Source: Heterodera schachtii
Taxonomy: Eukaryota > Nematoda > Chromadorea > Rhabditida > Heteroderidae
DNA: 64,000 nucleotides
Assembly: GCA_023374025.1 (NCBI GenBank)
Contig: SIJG01000008.1
Location: 186,001-250,000 of the forward strand
Direction of reading: 5' to 3'
Shown here: positions 11,391 to 24,031 of the stretch, one piece after another
How the letters are laid out: each line of letters starts with the position of its first letter
Position numbering within the stretch: the first letter of the stretch is position 1
The notes under the pieces: model-generated
Database searches by the model: none
Seen by the model: the letters and a program-made list of their open reading frames with translations, nothing else
Told to the model about the DNA's origin: nothing
Made by a program: the position numbers and the translations under genes

Positions 11391-12500
11391 TTTCCTCGCT
11401 CCGTAACGAAATACCGTTTTCCAAGTCAATCCCCCTAAACGAATAATGACAGTGTAAATGTGAATCATTTTTGTTTCGTCTTTTACTAATTTTTTTTTCT
11501 CTTGACTTTTGTTGCCGCTGTTTTCCCCTTTACGGGAGATTTTGGAGTCGCTAATTAGTAATTAACAATAAAATGATTAACAAAGTCCACTCATTGTCAA
11601 TACATAGAACTAAAACATGACATTGACAAGGTTTAAAGACGAAAGAAAATCGAGGATGAATTTCTATTTCCATAAGGAGATTCTCTATTTTGTAGATTTG
11701 TATGCATGTGTTTATTAAATCGAATCGAAAGTTAAATTTGGAACAAAATAAGATGAAGGGAAGGAATTAATTTTTTGACTGAAAACACAACGCCAAATGA
11801 ATTTTTTGTAATATTGGTGAATATTTGTACCTCTCCAAATACCGTACCAGGTGTTTTCGACAGTGATTAGTTTTGACAGTACTTTTTAATTGATTTTCTA
11901 CATAATGTACATATGAATTAATATTAATTATACTGTTTGCATATACAAAATTTATATTTGAAGTACTTATTTTTGTCAAAAGATTTATCGCTTTCACTTT
12001 TCGTATACAAATATATCCTGCTGGACTCTACAGTCAAGAATACAACAAGTTTTTATTATACGATTTTCAAATCGTGTGGGAAAATCTGCTAACAAATGCC
12101 GGGTTTGAATGCCAAGATACAAGTCTACAGGCTCTAGCAGAATTCAAAAATCGCAAACCTTTTGTAATGTATAAGAGCCGGTGCTTATCATTTTAATTTA
12201 ACGATAATTATAATAGAACATTGTTTTTTTTTAAAACAAATACTGTCGAAATCAATCAATCGTCGAAACCAATTACCAGAATCTTTGATCAATATTTATA
12301 TTTTTTTTAATATTGATATTATTTGTCATAATAAAGTATTTTAGGAAATTTGAAACTTTTTTTTTTGAATTATTGTGGGCCCAAACGTGCCGGGGCCCAA
12401 TCGTGCCGGCTTAAACGTGACGGCCCAACCGTGACGGTCAAACTGAGGTGTACCGCCCTCCCCCTGGCTATGCTCTGCTGCTCTCTCTCTCTCATCCTCA

Positions 12501-12533
<33 letters not shown>

Positions 12534-13527
12534 CTCTTTTTTTAATTCCCTACCGAATTTTACTTGATCCCAATCCACAATCAATCCACAATCGCGTAGA
12601 TTATAATTTTGTGCCGTCTTTTTCTGTCCGTTTTGTCAGTAATTCTTTTATGTCATTCTTTTTCCTTGTTTCAGTGTTTTGCCATTTTCTAAATTCTTCA
12701 TTCCTTCGTTTGTGTTCATTCATTCCCCCCCCCCAGCTGATTCGTATTTTTACTTCATTTAGGAAGTTTTTGAGGACCCAAAACTTTTGTCTATTTTTGT
12801 CCAAAAATTTTTAGGATTTTTTGTAATTGAACATTTATGCATTTTTACCCGTTGGACGTTTCAAAAATTCTTTTGGGTTCGTGACTTAAGACCGAAAGGC
12901 GTCAAATGACATAAGATTTGTCGAATTAGTTAAGTAAAAATTTTCAACAATTTTTCCGCCTTTTGTACTAGTTCAAAAGTTGTAAATAATACTGGCATTT
13001 TAGGCACAAAAAACCGAGAAATAGGTCACCTAAAAACGTAGAAAAAAAATCGCAGTTTGGCATTAAGCAAAATAGGCATTATAAAATTGGTCCTAGAACC
13101 CTCAAACCAAGCGGAAACTCGTATTTTTTGAAAATTTTAGGCATCTGGCTAAAAAACGAATCTCTATTTAAAAACAAAAAATATAAAAAACATATTTATT
13201 TTCTCTCATTTTTGTGTACTATTTTCATATCTTTAACCAATAAAATAACAAAATTCACAAATGTTTATTAATTTTGGATCAAAAGCAACAAAATCTTTTG
13301 GCTTTATTCGGTAGCTTTAAGTGTTCTCATTTTTATTTATTCACTTTGATGATCCAATCATTTATCAAATGATTTGTGTTGATTGTGCAACGAAAACAGA
13401 TGAGAAGTAAATGCGAATGTGTGATTGATTGGATACGGTATTCCAAAACTACAGTTGCGGCATTCTAAGCTGCCTTTCCCACTCGCCATGGTACAGTAGT
13501 TATTTTAAAACGCTTCTGTTACAGTGA
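11391..13527. other. Intergenic region with a CT microsatellite
   Basis: No supportable exon. It holds an imperfect (CT)n microsatellite at about 12479-12530. A short cluster of CCCAAACGTGCCGG-type repeats at 12373-12440 resembles GGGCCGTCACGTTTGGGCC at 54343. A C-tract lies at 12725. AATAAA-type signals on the minus strand near 13338-13347 could serve the gene ending at 13528. Confidence 0.5.
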
Positions 13528-16500
13528 TCAGACGGGAATTGGGCGCAGTTTGACGCGGGTGCCATTGGGATGCAGTTGAAAGAGTTGAAAATCAACTGAA
13601 GAATTGAAAATTAAATTAAATTTTTTTAACAATTTATGGGAAAATAACAAAAATTCCACCTGAGACTGGCAATATCCAAGCCTGAAAAATATTTTGATTT
13701 TTTAAATTTTTCAACAAACTCTTTTGAAGTGATCAAAGACAATTAAGCTTAATTACCTTCTCGTTGCCAAGCACCAAGTGATAAAAGCCGGCCTTCGGCG
13801 CACGCTGAGAAAATTTTAATTCGCAATTTTTAATGGCAAATCCAATTTTTCGGGATTCTTCCAATATTCTTTAGACGTTTATTTCGAATTAGGAAATTTT
13901 TAGTTTATTTTTCCGCTAAGGTCATCCCTAAGACATTGAATTTCTGAAAATATGAAATTCAATAGGTTCAACCCATGTCCAGCTGTCCAGCGTTGGCATC
14001 CCGGGCCTTTCGCATCCGGCGAACACCTCCTCAAGCAGTTCGGTGCTCGGCTCGTCGTCTGCTGAGTCGCCGCCCATTTGTTGTAATGCGACAATTTCAT
14101 CCGGGCCAACAGACTTGGGAAATTTTGGGAAAAAGTTAAATGCCTGAAAATTGAGCCCTAAATTAATTTAAAATCTTGATATTTTATTGATTGTATTCGA
14201 ACTTATGCCCTTTTGCTTCCAGCTAACCCTAAGAAATATGGCCTCAGAATCTGCGGCACGTTTTTCAAAAAATACAATGCCAGGCAGTGCTAGTAACCAG
14301 CGCCAGGAAAATTTTGAGTGGAATTTTCCTTGATTTTTTCACGAAAAAATTATAATTTCATGGGTATTCGAGAAATTGTGCGTTTTTTTGGAAATCTTAG
14401 TAAGATAGATCTCAGAAGGGTACAGTACCAACAAGGAAAGTTAAATTTGCAAATTTTGTTAAATTTTTGGGTTTGATGCCACCTTTTTGGTAAAGCTGAA
14501 GAAAATGTTCATTGTTATCTCCGTCTCATTGCGTAACAGAAATTGGAGCTGTTCGTCCGGCGGAAGGAAGAATGTTTGGATGACAAATGCACCTTTTTTA
14601 AGTTGCCCATATTATTATTTTGACTTTCTATATTTTTTATTGTAATTTTATAATATTAATTTTATTTTAAATTTTTTATTATTCGATAAAATGTCTCAAC
14701 ATTTACCCGCCGGAATTTTTAAACGACAACTTTCATCCAACTCATCAGGCCGAATGTCCAATGGCGCGATTCGGCAAGGCTGGGGATGCTAAATTTTAAT
14801 AAATTGGTTAAATTATTTTTAAATATTTTTGAAGAATAATTTAAAAATTCTCCTTTAAAAATCGTTTTAAAAATATATTTGATCATTAAATCATTTTTTG
14901 GCTCTATTATTAAAAATTCCTTTTTTTATTGTATTAAAATTAGAAAAAAGTAGAATAATTAAATTTGGTTGAATATTATTTTATATTGCTTGATCAGTTT
15001 TTTTAAATTTTTTAATTACCGATTTTCTTTATTTTATTGTGTTAATTCAGTAAAATTGTTTTTTTTTTTTAATTTCAACTGAAACAAAAAATTTATCAGA
15101 AATAATAAATTAATTTTCCCAATTGAATATTAAATTTTACATTGTTTTATTAGGTGTTTTTTAAATTATTATTTGCCAATTTATAAAAAATATTTTCTTT
15201 GTTTAATTATTAATCAAAAATTGAAAAAAATTATAATTTTTGCATTTCAACTACTTCTGACCCTGACTCGATGCGGTCGTCGCCCGCCGTACGGATGGCC
15301 TTCCGGCAACGCGTCCAGCGGCACTTTGTGTGCGACGTGCTCGCGCCAATCGGTGCCATACACGTGCACGCGCTGGCGATAATCGTCGCCGATGAACGAC
15401 ACGCAGGCGGTCCACAGTACGTTGATGAAAACGGGCGCGTTCAGCAACAGAATAGTGCTGATCAGCTGCGGATACTGCTCGATCAGCGTGCCCCACATGA
15501 TACGGTAGGAGCCTGTTGAGCAAAGAGGCGGGAGGAAGTGGGAAGGAGGACTACGGTATGGCAAAAAAAAAACAATACGAATACGGTACTGACTAACGGT
15601 ACCAAATACAATGACTGCGGCAAGAATGAATAAAATACGGTAACAAATCCACATGACTATGGTAAAAATAAAATAAAATCCAAAAGTACGCAATTTTTTT
15701 CTTATTTATATATTACTTTTTGCTTCTTCACGCATTTTAAGAGTTTTGTCCAAAAAATCATAAAAAAAATTTATTTACATTTTTATTATTTATTTGAGAA
15801 TTTTTTTTACGTATTTCTTAATTTATATTTTATGAATAATTTTAAAAAAATTTAAAATTGTATTAGCTTAATGAGCGCAATGGTGGGGTCAGACTTGGAC
15901 AGTTTTGTCCAAGTCTGACCCGACCGTTGCCCACATTAAGCTCATACGCACCCGAGATGAAGCTGACGAGGTTCGTCTGCAGGCCCATGCCCTCCAAGTC
16001 CATCAGCAGCACCGCACTCTGTTGGCGCCCGCTCGCGCGTTCGGACGTGTGCACAGCGCGCAGCACGCGCTCCATCATCCGGAAGCGGTTCAGCATGAAC
16101 GCGCTGGTCCGAATGTCTGAGATTTGAACGGTTTTCCGCTTAAAGCTAACAGTGTTGTGCCAGCCAGGGTTACGCTTTTGCCACTATTTTTTTTTTTAAT
16201 TTTGATTTCTTGACTAAATACTAATTTTTAAATAAATTAATTAAGAAATTTACAATTTTCTCCCGGCTTCAATTTACAATGCCAAAAATTTATTTTTCAT
16301 CATCATATCCAATTCAAATTTCATTATAAAATTTTGAAAAAATAGCTAGAAAAATTTTTCAAAAATTTTTTTTTTCAAGAAATTTTCTTATAAAATTTTT
16401 CAATGATTTTTTTCTTGAAAAATTTCTGTTTGAAAATTTAAAAAAAATTCTTTGAGGGAAACGATATGAGGGGAAACAGCGGGGAGGAAACGAACTGAGC

Positions 16501-17797
16501 TGCTCCCGTTGTGCCAAGGCGGCCATTTTGCCACCATTTAAATTTTTTTAGATTTATTAGGGCAAATGTTAATTTTTAAATAAATTAATTAAGAAATTAC
16601 AATTTTTCTCCCGGCTTCCCAAACTTTAAATTTCCAATGACAGAAACTTACTTTTCATCATCACATCCAGTTCAAATTGTCCTGAGCGTTCCAGCAATAA
16701 AATGCGGCCATCCGTGGAGCTCATCTACAAAAAGGGATTTTCGGGAGTAATTTAGCCAAATTAATTGCAAACCAAGAAAAATGATATCCCCATTTCAAAA
16801 TTTTAAATAAACTATTAGTTCAACAATAAATTTTTGCATCGTAAGAGATGCATGCCTATATTCTTCAGTACCGTGCCAACAATTTCCATCGGTGCGTACA
16901 GTTCGGCATCCTCGTCAATGCCGTCCTGCTCGCCAAGCTGCTCAATTTCGTCCAGCTGAAGCAGCTTTCGGATGCGCAAATGGCTTACAAAAAAATTATA
17001 TTTAAGAAAAATATTTGGAAATAAATAATTTTGTATTAAAAATTAAATTTGTTACCGCCGGTATTTGCGTATTGCGAGTTCAATGTCACCTCTAAAAATT
17101 AGAGAAATTCATAAATCAACTCGGATTTTCTCAAGTTTCAATGATTTAAAACTTGTCGAAATCCAAAAAAAAATTACTGGTTTTAAGATGGCCAAAACAC
17201 TAGGACAAAACAATGATAACAATGATGAGGCACTCAAATATATAAACCATAATTTGCCGTTTAATCTTTATAAATTTGCCAAATTAAGTGTCCAATTTTC
17301 CTTTTTTTTCATTTTTTCGTAAATCACAGTCTAATTGTAAGCCCCAAAGTCATAGGCCAAGAATGCCGAAGAATCGGTGAAAAAAGTAGGGGGTACTGGG
17401 AAAAATTTATTTATATTTTCTTTGGGATTGGCATTATGCCAAAGTTTCGGCACGCACGTGGCTTGTTCTATGTACCTTTACAAATTGTCTTGGGCTTATC
17501 AGCTATCATTGTTATTGACCTGTAAGCCATGGCCCAACGGAGCAGGTCAAAGTCCGACGAATGGTCCGGGTGGTGTTGGAACAGCCGATGGCCGCGCATT
17601 CGCGACACCCATTGCCATTGTTCGTCGCTCATCGACGACTCATTCATCGTCGGCACTGAAGAAAGGCCCAGTGCCGTTGCTGCGGTAGCGGCAGCGGTGG
17701 AAGAAGAAGAAAACGGTGGTGCCATTGGCATTGCCGCGGGCGACGCCGGCACAATTTTTGGCGAAATGCCAACAAAAGTTGCGGGAAAATTTTGCAT
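13528..17797 (-). CDS. CRAL-TRIO and GOLD domain protein (SEC14-like), 471 aa
   Basis: Twelve exons fit with consistent phase and GT/AG borders: 17797-17520, 17091-17056, 16983-16872, 16724-16652, 16116-15952, 15512-15262, 14788-14707, 14592-14483, 14143-13973, 13804-13757, 13681-13660, 13595-13528. After a Ser/Ala-rich start, residues about 55-140 form a CRAL_TRIO_N region (DFDLLRWAMAYRGDIELAIR). Residues about 143-305 are the lipid-binding CRAL-TRIO fold (LLMDLEGMGL, SGSYRIMWGTLIEQYPQL, LLLNAPVFINVLW, PEGHPYGG). Residues about 306-471 are a GOLD beta-sandwich (SCRLKIPAGAFV, WRAPKAGFYHLVLGNEKAW). Such proteins bind phosphoinositides or other lipids and regulate membrane trafficking or signalling. 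The exon 5 donor was set at 15951 because it restores the family frame. The ATG at 17797 is the first in frame; a Met at MSDEQWQWV is an alternative. The closest relatives I know are the nematode ctg genes. Confidence 0.9.
15866..15941. repeat. 36-bp-arm inverted repeat next to a splice donor
   Basis: Arm 15866-15901 pairs with 15906-15941 around a 4-base loop (GTTT). The inner 16 bases are perfect (GGGTCAGACTTGGACA), and the outer 20 carry four mismatches. The right arm starts 11 bases into intron 5 of the CRAL-TRIO gene. It could fold into a strong hairpin in the pre-mRNA. Confidence 0.9.
16200..16335 (-). repeat. Partial tandem duplicate of exon 4 / intron 4 border
   Basis: The block TAAATTAATTAAGAAATT..CTCCCGGCTTC..TTTTTCATCATCATATCCA repeats the sequence at about 16560-16675, which holds the 3' end of exon 4 (16724-16652) and its donor. 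In the copy, the donor and most of the exon are decayed, and no usable frame remains, so it is intronic debris. Confidence 0.75.
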
Positions 17798-19480
17798 ATT
17801 TTTGCTTTTTTTCAAATGTTCGCTAGTGGCAAAAAAAGAGAGAGTTTAATTTGAATAAAAAAAATATCATTTCGCATGTGCCATTCATCTGTGGTTGAAT
17901 TTTATGCAGAAATTCAAAACTTCTGAGCAAGTGTCAAAATTGCAGTGAATTTGGCTTGAAAATTTGGACTAAGTGATCTGAGGAGTAATTTATATTGACT
18001 AATTAGCGCCCAAATTGCCTTTGATTGCCGTGCCGCTTCCGGCAAAAGTCTCTAATGTGCCATTCGTTTTCAACATTTGCAAAATCCAAATGCGTAAAAA
18101 TATAGATGAATGAGTAAGTCTTCAGCAGTCGTCGATGATGAACGAAATTATTGCATTATTTTGAAAGCGGCGCCGAAAAGCGGCGGCGAATGGTGGCGCA
18201 GTGGTAGGACGGCATAACGCATCATATGCAATTTATATGTGTGTCTCTTCCGCGCCTGCATTTCTGATCAAATCTGATCAGATAAGAGCTGAGTGGGAGG
18301 AGGGGAGGCGTAATGATCAGCAAAATGGAAAAGCCGACGAAAGCGCCGAAGCGGTGACCGACCGCGCCGACGATGGACAACGCCGACGACGTAAAAGCCG
18401 GGCAGAAGAAGCAGATCGAGTTTCAACTAACTCACGACCGAATATCCCTCACACTCTGTGCCCTCACGTCGTTTTAGGGGATGGATTTTTTTTGTGTGTG
18501 TGCCCCGGGGGCTCATTTGGCTTGGCGTGATGAAGCAATTAGCAGCTAATGACTTTTTCGGTGTCGAAATGTTCGTCCGTGCGCTTGTTCAATCTTTGGT
18601 CATCAGACTGGGAATCATAAATTAATTATCGCTTTTTTGGCACAATTTTTTATTGAAAATATTTCAATACAATTTTGAGTCCTGTTTTTATTGGCATACA
18701 CCTTTTTTAATATTTTGTTCAAATAAATCAAATAAAATAAATTTTTATCATAAAAAAGCTCTACATCTTTAGAAACTGTCTTTAAGCTGCAATCCAATGC
18801 GATTGAACAACTTTCAAAATTAGTTTCTAATTCCGTAAATGGTCCATTTAAAAAATGGTCGTTTGAGTACACGGAGGCTAATAAACTTTTTTAACTCTTT
18901 TAGAACTTAGTTGTAGCTTAAAGCTAGCTAGTAGCTAGCTTATACTGTTTTTGCAAACTTTATTTTTGATTGGTTAATTGTGAAAAAAAAGTCATGGGTA
19001 AAAACAACATTTTGGTCCACAAAACTTCGAACGAAAAATTTTTTCGAAGTCTTCAAATTTTATTTTAAAAAATTTTATTAAAAATAAATAAAAACCAAAT
19101 GAAACGTTAAAAAAGTAAAATCACAAAATATAGTCAAAGCTGAATATAGGGAAAAAATTTTCTTAACTTTTTGAATAATTTATTGAATATTTAAAAATAA
19201 ATCAAATGAGTAGCCAACACTGCAGAAAACAAATGTACATATGAATTTTTAAGCAATGCTAATTATTCTTTTTGCTCCCTTTTCCATCCCTTTTACATAA
19301 ATTAAAAAAGTATTGGGGGTTCACAGAAAAATGTAAAAATAATTTATCTTCATTTTTATTTAAATTAAAAATTTAATATTATTTGTGTAATAAAATATAT
19401 TTGCCCCTTCCCTTCGTTTTGCCAATTAAAATTTTGATTCAATTTGTAAAAAAAAAACTGTCCCAATTCAATTCATTTAA
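17798..19480. other. Upstream region of the CRAL-TRIO gene; no gene seen
   Basis: This contains the presumed promoter and 5'UTR of the minus-strand gene. Around 18170-18430 it is GC-richer, with AT-rich sequence beyond. A small palindrome (TAGCTTAAAGCTAGCTAGTA and flanks) lies at about 18912-18940. No spliceable frame was convincing. Confidence 0.4.
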
Positions 19481-21900
19481 TTCAATACAAAAAGTCAAAA
19501 CATTTTTATGTTCTTCCCACCGCCATTCCCCCCCCCCCTCCCCGGGGGCCCAATTCATTCATTCATTTCATTTGTCCCGCATTATGCAATGATTAAAATA
19601 ACTTCCCGTCCCCCCCCCCGCCGCCCACAAAATGCGCCCGATCACTGCGCGAGTCGGTCCATTGTCCCCTCATTCCCTCCCCCACCGCTGTCCCTCCGTC
19701 GAGACTTTTTTCTCGAGACGGACGACCAAATTTTGTGTCCATTCCCCAAACAAAACACACACAATTAAAACTCTGTTTTCCGCGCTTGTTTCCCCCCCCC
19801 CCCCCGCTCCGGTCCGTTGTGTATTGTCTCCTCAGGGGGGAGGGGGTGCCGCGCCACCGCCGCGGCGGGGTGCGGTGGCGCGGCGCGGCGCATCCATTCC
19901 CATGCGCCGCCGTCGCGAAACCACCGTCGGGAGCAGTACAACAACAACAACGACAGCACAAATCGTTGTCGTCGCGAAAAATGGACGTCCGGATGGGTGG
20001 AAGACAGACTTATACTTTACCTAATTCAATTTATTGTGTCCGTTGTTCTGCTGCCGGCCGATCATTCCCCCCCCCCTCCCACCGCCGGCCATTTTTCTTC
20101 GCCCATCCGCCGATGATCACTACTCAAAACACTCATTTATTCATCATCCATCCCATTAAGTGCAATATGTACATACTGTTCCATCTCTAATGATGCTAAT
20201 TGTCAGCAATTCCAGCGTCTAATTTTTGTTTCAATTCCAATTTACATTTTATTGGAGCAGCTTGTTCTCCCTCCCCCCATATCGTTTTCCAAAAAAAAAA
20301 ACAGAAATTTTTCATAACTTCAAGAAAAAAATGAAAAAATTTTCAAATGACCATTGCCCCCCCCCCCGCCGTTTCCTCCTCTTATCGTTGCCCCCTTCCC
20401 TTGAAAAATTTAAAAAAATTCTCTAAGTATTCGGCCGATTGCATCTATGGCTTATTGTTAGAGGTTATAATTGCTCTGCTCGTTACCTCCGGGAACGGGA
20501 ATGAGGGCTTCACACAATTGCGTATTGTGTGTTGCGGATTTTTTCAAGGACCGCAATTGCGGCTTGCGCGCTGTCAAAATCCGATTGCGCACAGCCCAAT
20601 TCGAGACACAAAAAATCAAAATTCTCGGCTTGAGACTAAGACTCTCTAGCAGGCCTACTGAATTTCCTTGGCGACTCCCTTTCCCGGGCATGCGATCCCT
20701 CCCCCCCCCTGAGACCTTCTGCAATTCATTCCCGACCTCTTTCCCGCCGATTTCGACCTCCTCCGACATTCCAATCCACCCACCTACATTGTCTCTGAGT
20801 TATCTTCCCTAATCTAAACTTTTCACACGGATTTCGCCACCTTTTTCATTGCGGAATTTTTCCATGTATTACCGCCCTTTTATTGCGCTTAATTGCTCCC
20901 CATTGTTGTCGTTGTTGACTTTCCCTTTTGGCCCCATTTTCTGGCCCAATCTCTCCCCCACCCCAATTTGACTTTCTCCGACATGAAACGGACCGGTTGG
21001 TTGGTTGTTGTCCTCCGTTTCCCTTTCATCAACTGTTGGCCCCCTTTCCCCATTATTTTGGACTTTTGGCCCCAAAATCAGCCCTCCCCCCTCCCTTCCG
21101 GTGATCAGCGACGGCCGATGTTTGGTCGGATCAAAGGGTGGCCGGGCGGTGGTGTGGTCACCCCTCTTTCTCTTTCCCCCGTTCCGTAAAAAATGAATGA
21201 TTTATGACAACCGGATGATGAAGTGATCAGGAACAGTTCGTTGTTGATCGTCCCCGTTTTCCTCAATCTCGTCAACAGCAGGAACAGCAAGCAGGACAAA
21301 CATAACACAAACACCGAACAAATTGGGCGGGGCATCGGGGAGGGGCAGAAAATCGGGGAAGGAATTAATCATTGTGTTTATAAATCCGAGGGGGGCGGCT
21401 ATAAAAGTAACAGAACATCGATGTCCGGCAATCGGCTGCTGCTGTAAAAGTGGAAACAATTCAAATGCGGACGGACGGACATTCTCCATTCAATCGCGTT
21501 CACATTTTTACATTTTTTGGGGGGTCCGTCGCCCCCCCCCCCCCGCCGATCGGCGGAGGAGAAGCATCAAAAGTGCACCCTCCCCCACAACCACTCTCAA
21601 AATCACATCATCGCAAAGTGAAGAGCGGAGGCAGGGGGGGGGGGGGGGGGGGGAAGCACAACGGATTTTGTTGGAGGAGCCCCGGGGGGACATCATCTTC
21701 CGATCCGGGTGCCATAAACACGAATCCGGGGGATGCGGAGAGGGAGGGGGAAGGGGGTGCATTTGTTGCTTTTCCTCCCATTCTGTGCCCTCTCCGCGCC
21801 GTTCGGCGGGCGTGATCAAAAAGTGCTTCTGCTGCTGCTGCTGTTGTTAGCAATATTTTCTCTGCTGTTCTGCTGTACAATATTATGACTATTTCCTCAT
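19481..21900. other. C/G-tract-rich non-coding region
   Basis: Many pyrimidine or purine tracts occur, including poly-C near 19530, 19610, 19792 and 21530, and a run of about 20 G at 21635-21653. Open frames here are long on several strands at once because of base composition and read as Pro/Gly/Arg low complexity. One minus frame (21375-21202; PPNLFGVCVMFVLLAV then DEIEENGDD) looks like a short secreted peptide but has no homologue I recognise. I leave it unannotated as a gene. Confidence 0.5.
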
Positions 21901-22369
21901 TGATCAATCACTCCTTGTGATTATGCGGAGAAAACAGCCAAAAAACTGAAACCGTTGCACAAAAAATTGCTGTTTCGGCACAGCGTCCTTAATGGCGGCA
22001 ACAGTTTTGAGACTTTTTTTTATTATCAATTTTAGGTCATTAAAATAAGAATTGTTTTTCCCCCGAAATCTAATCATTGATTAAAAAAATCATTAAAGGA
22101 AGGGTCTGATTTGATCAAACCATTACTAACTAATAAGGACAAACATTTTTTTTCATTTCTGTCACGTTATGATCACATCAAAGCCTGATCATTCTTTCAA
22201 CATTGAATAATGCTGACAATCATGCGGAAAATACCTTCTCCGACCAACAGAGCATTTGCCATGGGTTTTTGGAAATTACAAAAATTTATTTGTTATTAAT
22301 TATTTTTATTTCGTGAAGTTTGTTTCTTTGAACATTTATTAACAGGGTTTCCTTTTTTATGTAAGAAAA

Positions 22370-22710
22370 ATCGCGAAATATGTAAATAAAATATGTACAA
22401 AAAGCAGAAATATGTACGAAAATATGGGATGAAATAGGCACAAAATGCCATAAAAATGACCTAAATAAGCTTTAGAAGTAACCTTTTAGTATTTTAAAAA
22501 TTAATTTTTGATATCTCACTTTTGGATTAAAAACCGATTTTTTGGTGTACATTTTCAATAAAAAATAAATTCTCAAAAATCCTCTAAATATGTAAAAAAA
22601 ATGAAAATGTGTACGAAAAATGCGGAATATGTATAAAAATATATACATATGAAATATGTAGAAAAACCCCGAAATATGTAAAATATGTAAATAAAAGTCC
22701 CAACGTTTGT
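22370..22710. repeat. Dispersed AAATATGTA-motif minisatellite
   Basis: About ten irregularly spaced copies of (G/A)AAATATGTA or AAAATGTGTACGAAAA-like variants are present. They encode nothing coherent on either strand. Confidence 0.6.
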
Positions 22711-23524
22711 TCACAAACAAAAAAATAAATTGTTTTTCCTACTATTCAGAGCATGGAGAAGCCAGGAAAAAGAAACATGTATTTGCATAAAAAAGGAAGC
22801 CCGATCAGACAAATTTTAGGGCATTTAATATTTCTAAAAAATTGATCAATGCGCGTAAAAATTGGACAAAGTTCCTTAGGGGCATGGTGATGTGTAATGA
22901 CTTTTGCTTGAGAGAACATTCTTCCCTTCTGCAGCTGATTGTGAGACCGTTCCATCTCATTAATTTAATTACTTTCGTTGATTGATCACTCTGTCATTCG
23001 TTGTCCCCCCGCCGGGCGACGGCGAGAAGCCCACACGGAAAATATGGCGCTGAAAATTGGGTGCTAATCATTCATTCATTGATCATGTCATGCTAATTAT
23101 CATAATTATTTTTTGTTGCAAAATTTTATTGTAATTTTTGCGTAATTTTAATCAATGCCTTTTGTGGTGATCAAAAGCTGATCAAATTCTTGCACTGATT
23201 CTAATATTTGCCGATGAGGAACTATGCTAATCATAATACCTTTTTGCTTATCAAATTATCGTAAAATGGTCGAAAAAACTGATCAAATAATTTCAATTAT
23301 CGTATAATTCACAAATGATCAATAGTAAACTCAATAGTACAAATTTTTGTCAAAGCCGAACAATTCAGGATTAAAAAATTACATCACTTTCTTTTGATTT
23401 CCATTTTCAATTAAGGAATTGCGGGCATTTTACATTTTTATTTACCGATTTCCTGTTTTCAAAATAATCTGACTGATCAGTTTGCAATTTTTAGCATTTT
23501 TCGGGCATAGAGAAGGCCGCCAAA
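22711..23524. other. AT-rich spacer upstream of the polyQ exon
   Basis: Non-coding as far as I can see. It has several TGATCA palindromes and many GATCAA-like words. It would contain the promoter and 5'UTR of the exon beginning at 23525. Confidence 0.4.
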
Positions 23525-24031
23525 ATGGTTTCGGAATATTCCGCCAGCACCAAAAGTGACGGAAGCGGTGGTGCAACAGCGGCAGCAACAGAAAACCAAA
23601 ATGGAACGGCACAACGCCAACAACAACAGCAGCAGCAACAGCAGCGTCACCAATCAGTGACCACGTTGAACTGCTCGGCAAACAGCGCGGGAAGTGCCAA
23701 TGGCGGCAACAACAAAATGCCAAACGGAGGAAGATTAGTGTGCCAAAATGGGACAATGCCAAAGCTGACGGACAACAGCAACAATGGCACCATCAATAAT
23801 AATGGCAGCAGAAACTCACACAGCAGTTGTGGCACAACAATTTCGGCACTTTCCGGGCTGAAAAACACCGGAGCGTTGAATCTGTACAGCACCCAGCAGC
23901 AGCAGGAGATGAACATTGGCAACACCGTGGCGATTATGAAGCACAACGGGGAGAAGCAGCCAAACGGCAATACAATTCGTGTCGGCGGAGGACCACCAAA
24001 TGCAGCAACAATTGAGACAAGCGGAGGAAAA
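23525..24031 (+). CDS. PolyQ/Asn-Gly-Ser-rich first exon of an unidentified gene
   Basis: ATG at 23525 opens 169 codons that end at a good donor (GGAAAA|GTAAGC), so this is an exon rather than a whole gene. The protein is low-complexity: MVSEYSASTKSDGSGG, then a nine-residue Gln run, Asn/Gly/Ser-rich segments (NGGNNKMPNGG, NSNNGTINNNGS) and a second Gln patch (STQQQQEMN). Codon composition differs sharply from the flanks and no other frame is as coherent. Later exons could not be placed with confidence before the next gene at 25871. It could even be an alternative upstream exon of that gene, but the phase does not fit directly. Such compositions are common in nuclear regulators, which is only a guess here. 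Confidence 0.6.

Noticed and set aside
12350..12830. Ser/Leu-rich plus-strand frame over the CT microsatellite
   Set aside because: Driven by the CT repeat and T-rich sequence; no splice or homology support.
18188..18214. TGGCGCAGTGGTAGGACG resembles a tRNA A box
   Set aside because: No matching B box (GGTTCGAATCC-like) or cloverleaf follows at the right distance, so I do not call a tRNA or SINE.
19593..20190. Several overlapping Pro/Arg/Gly-rich frames on both strands
   Set aside because: Caused by C/G tracts. They overlap each other in multiple frames and lack splice or start context.
21202..21375. Minus-strand short secreted-like peptide
   Set aside because: No splice partners, no homology I recognise, and the region is full of composition-driven open frames.
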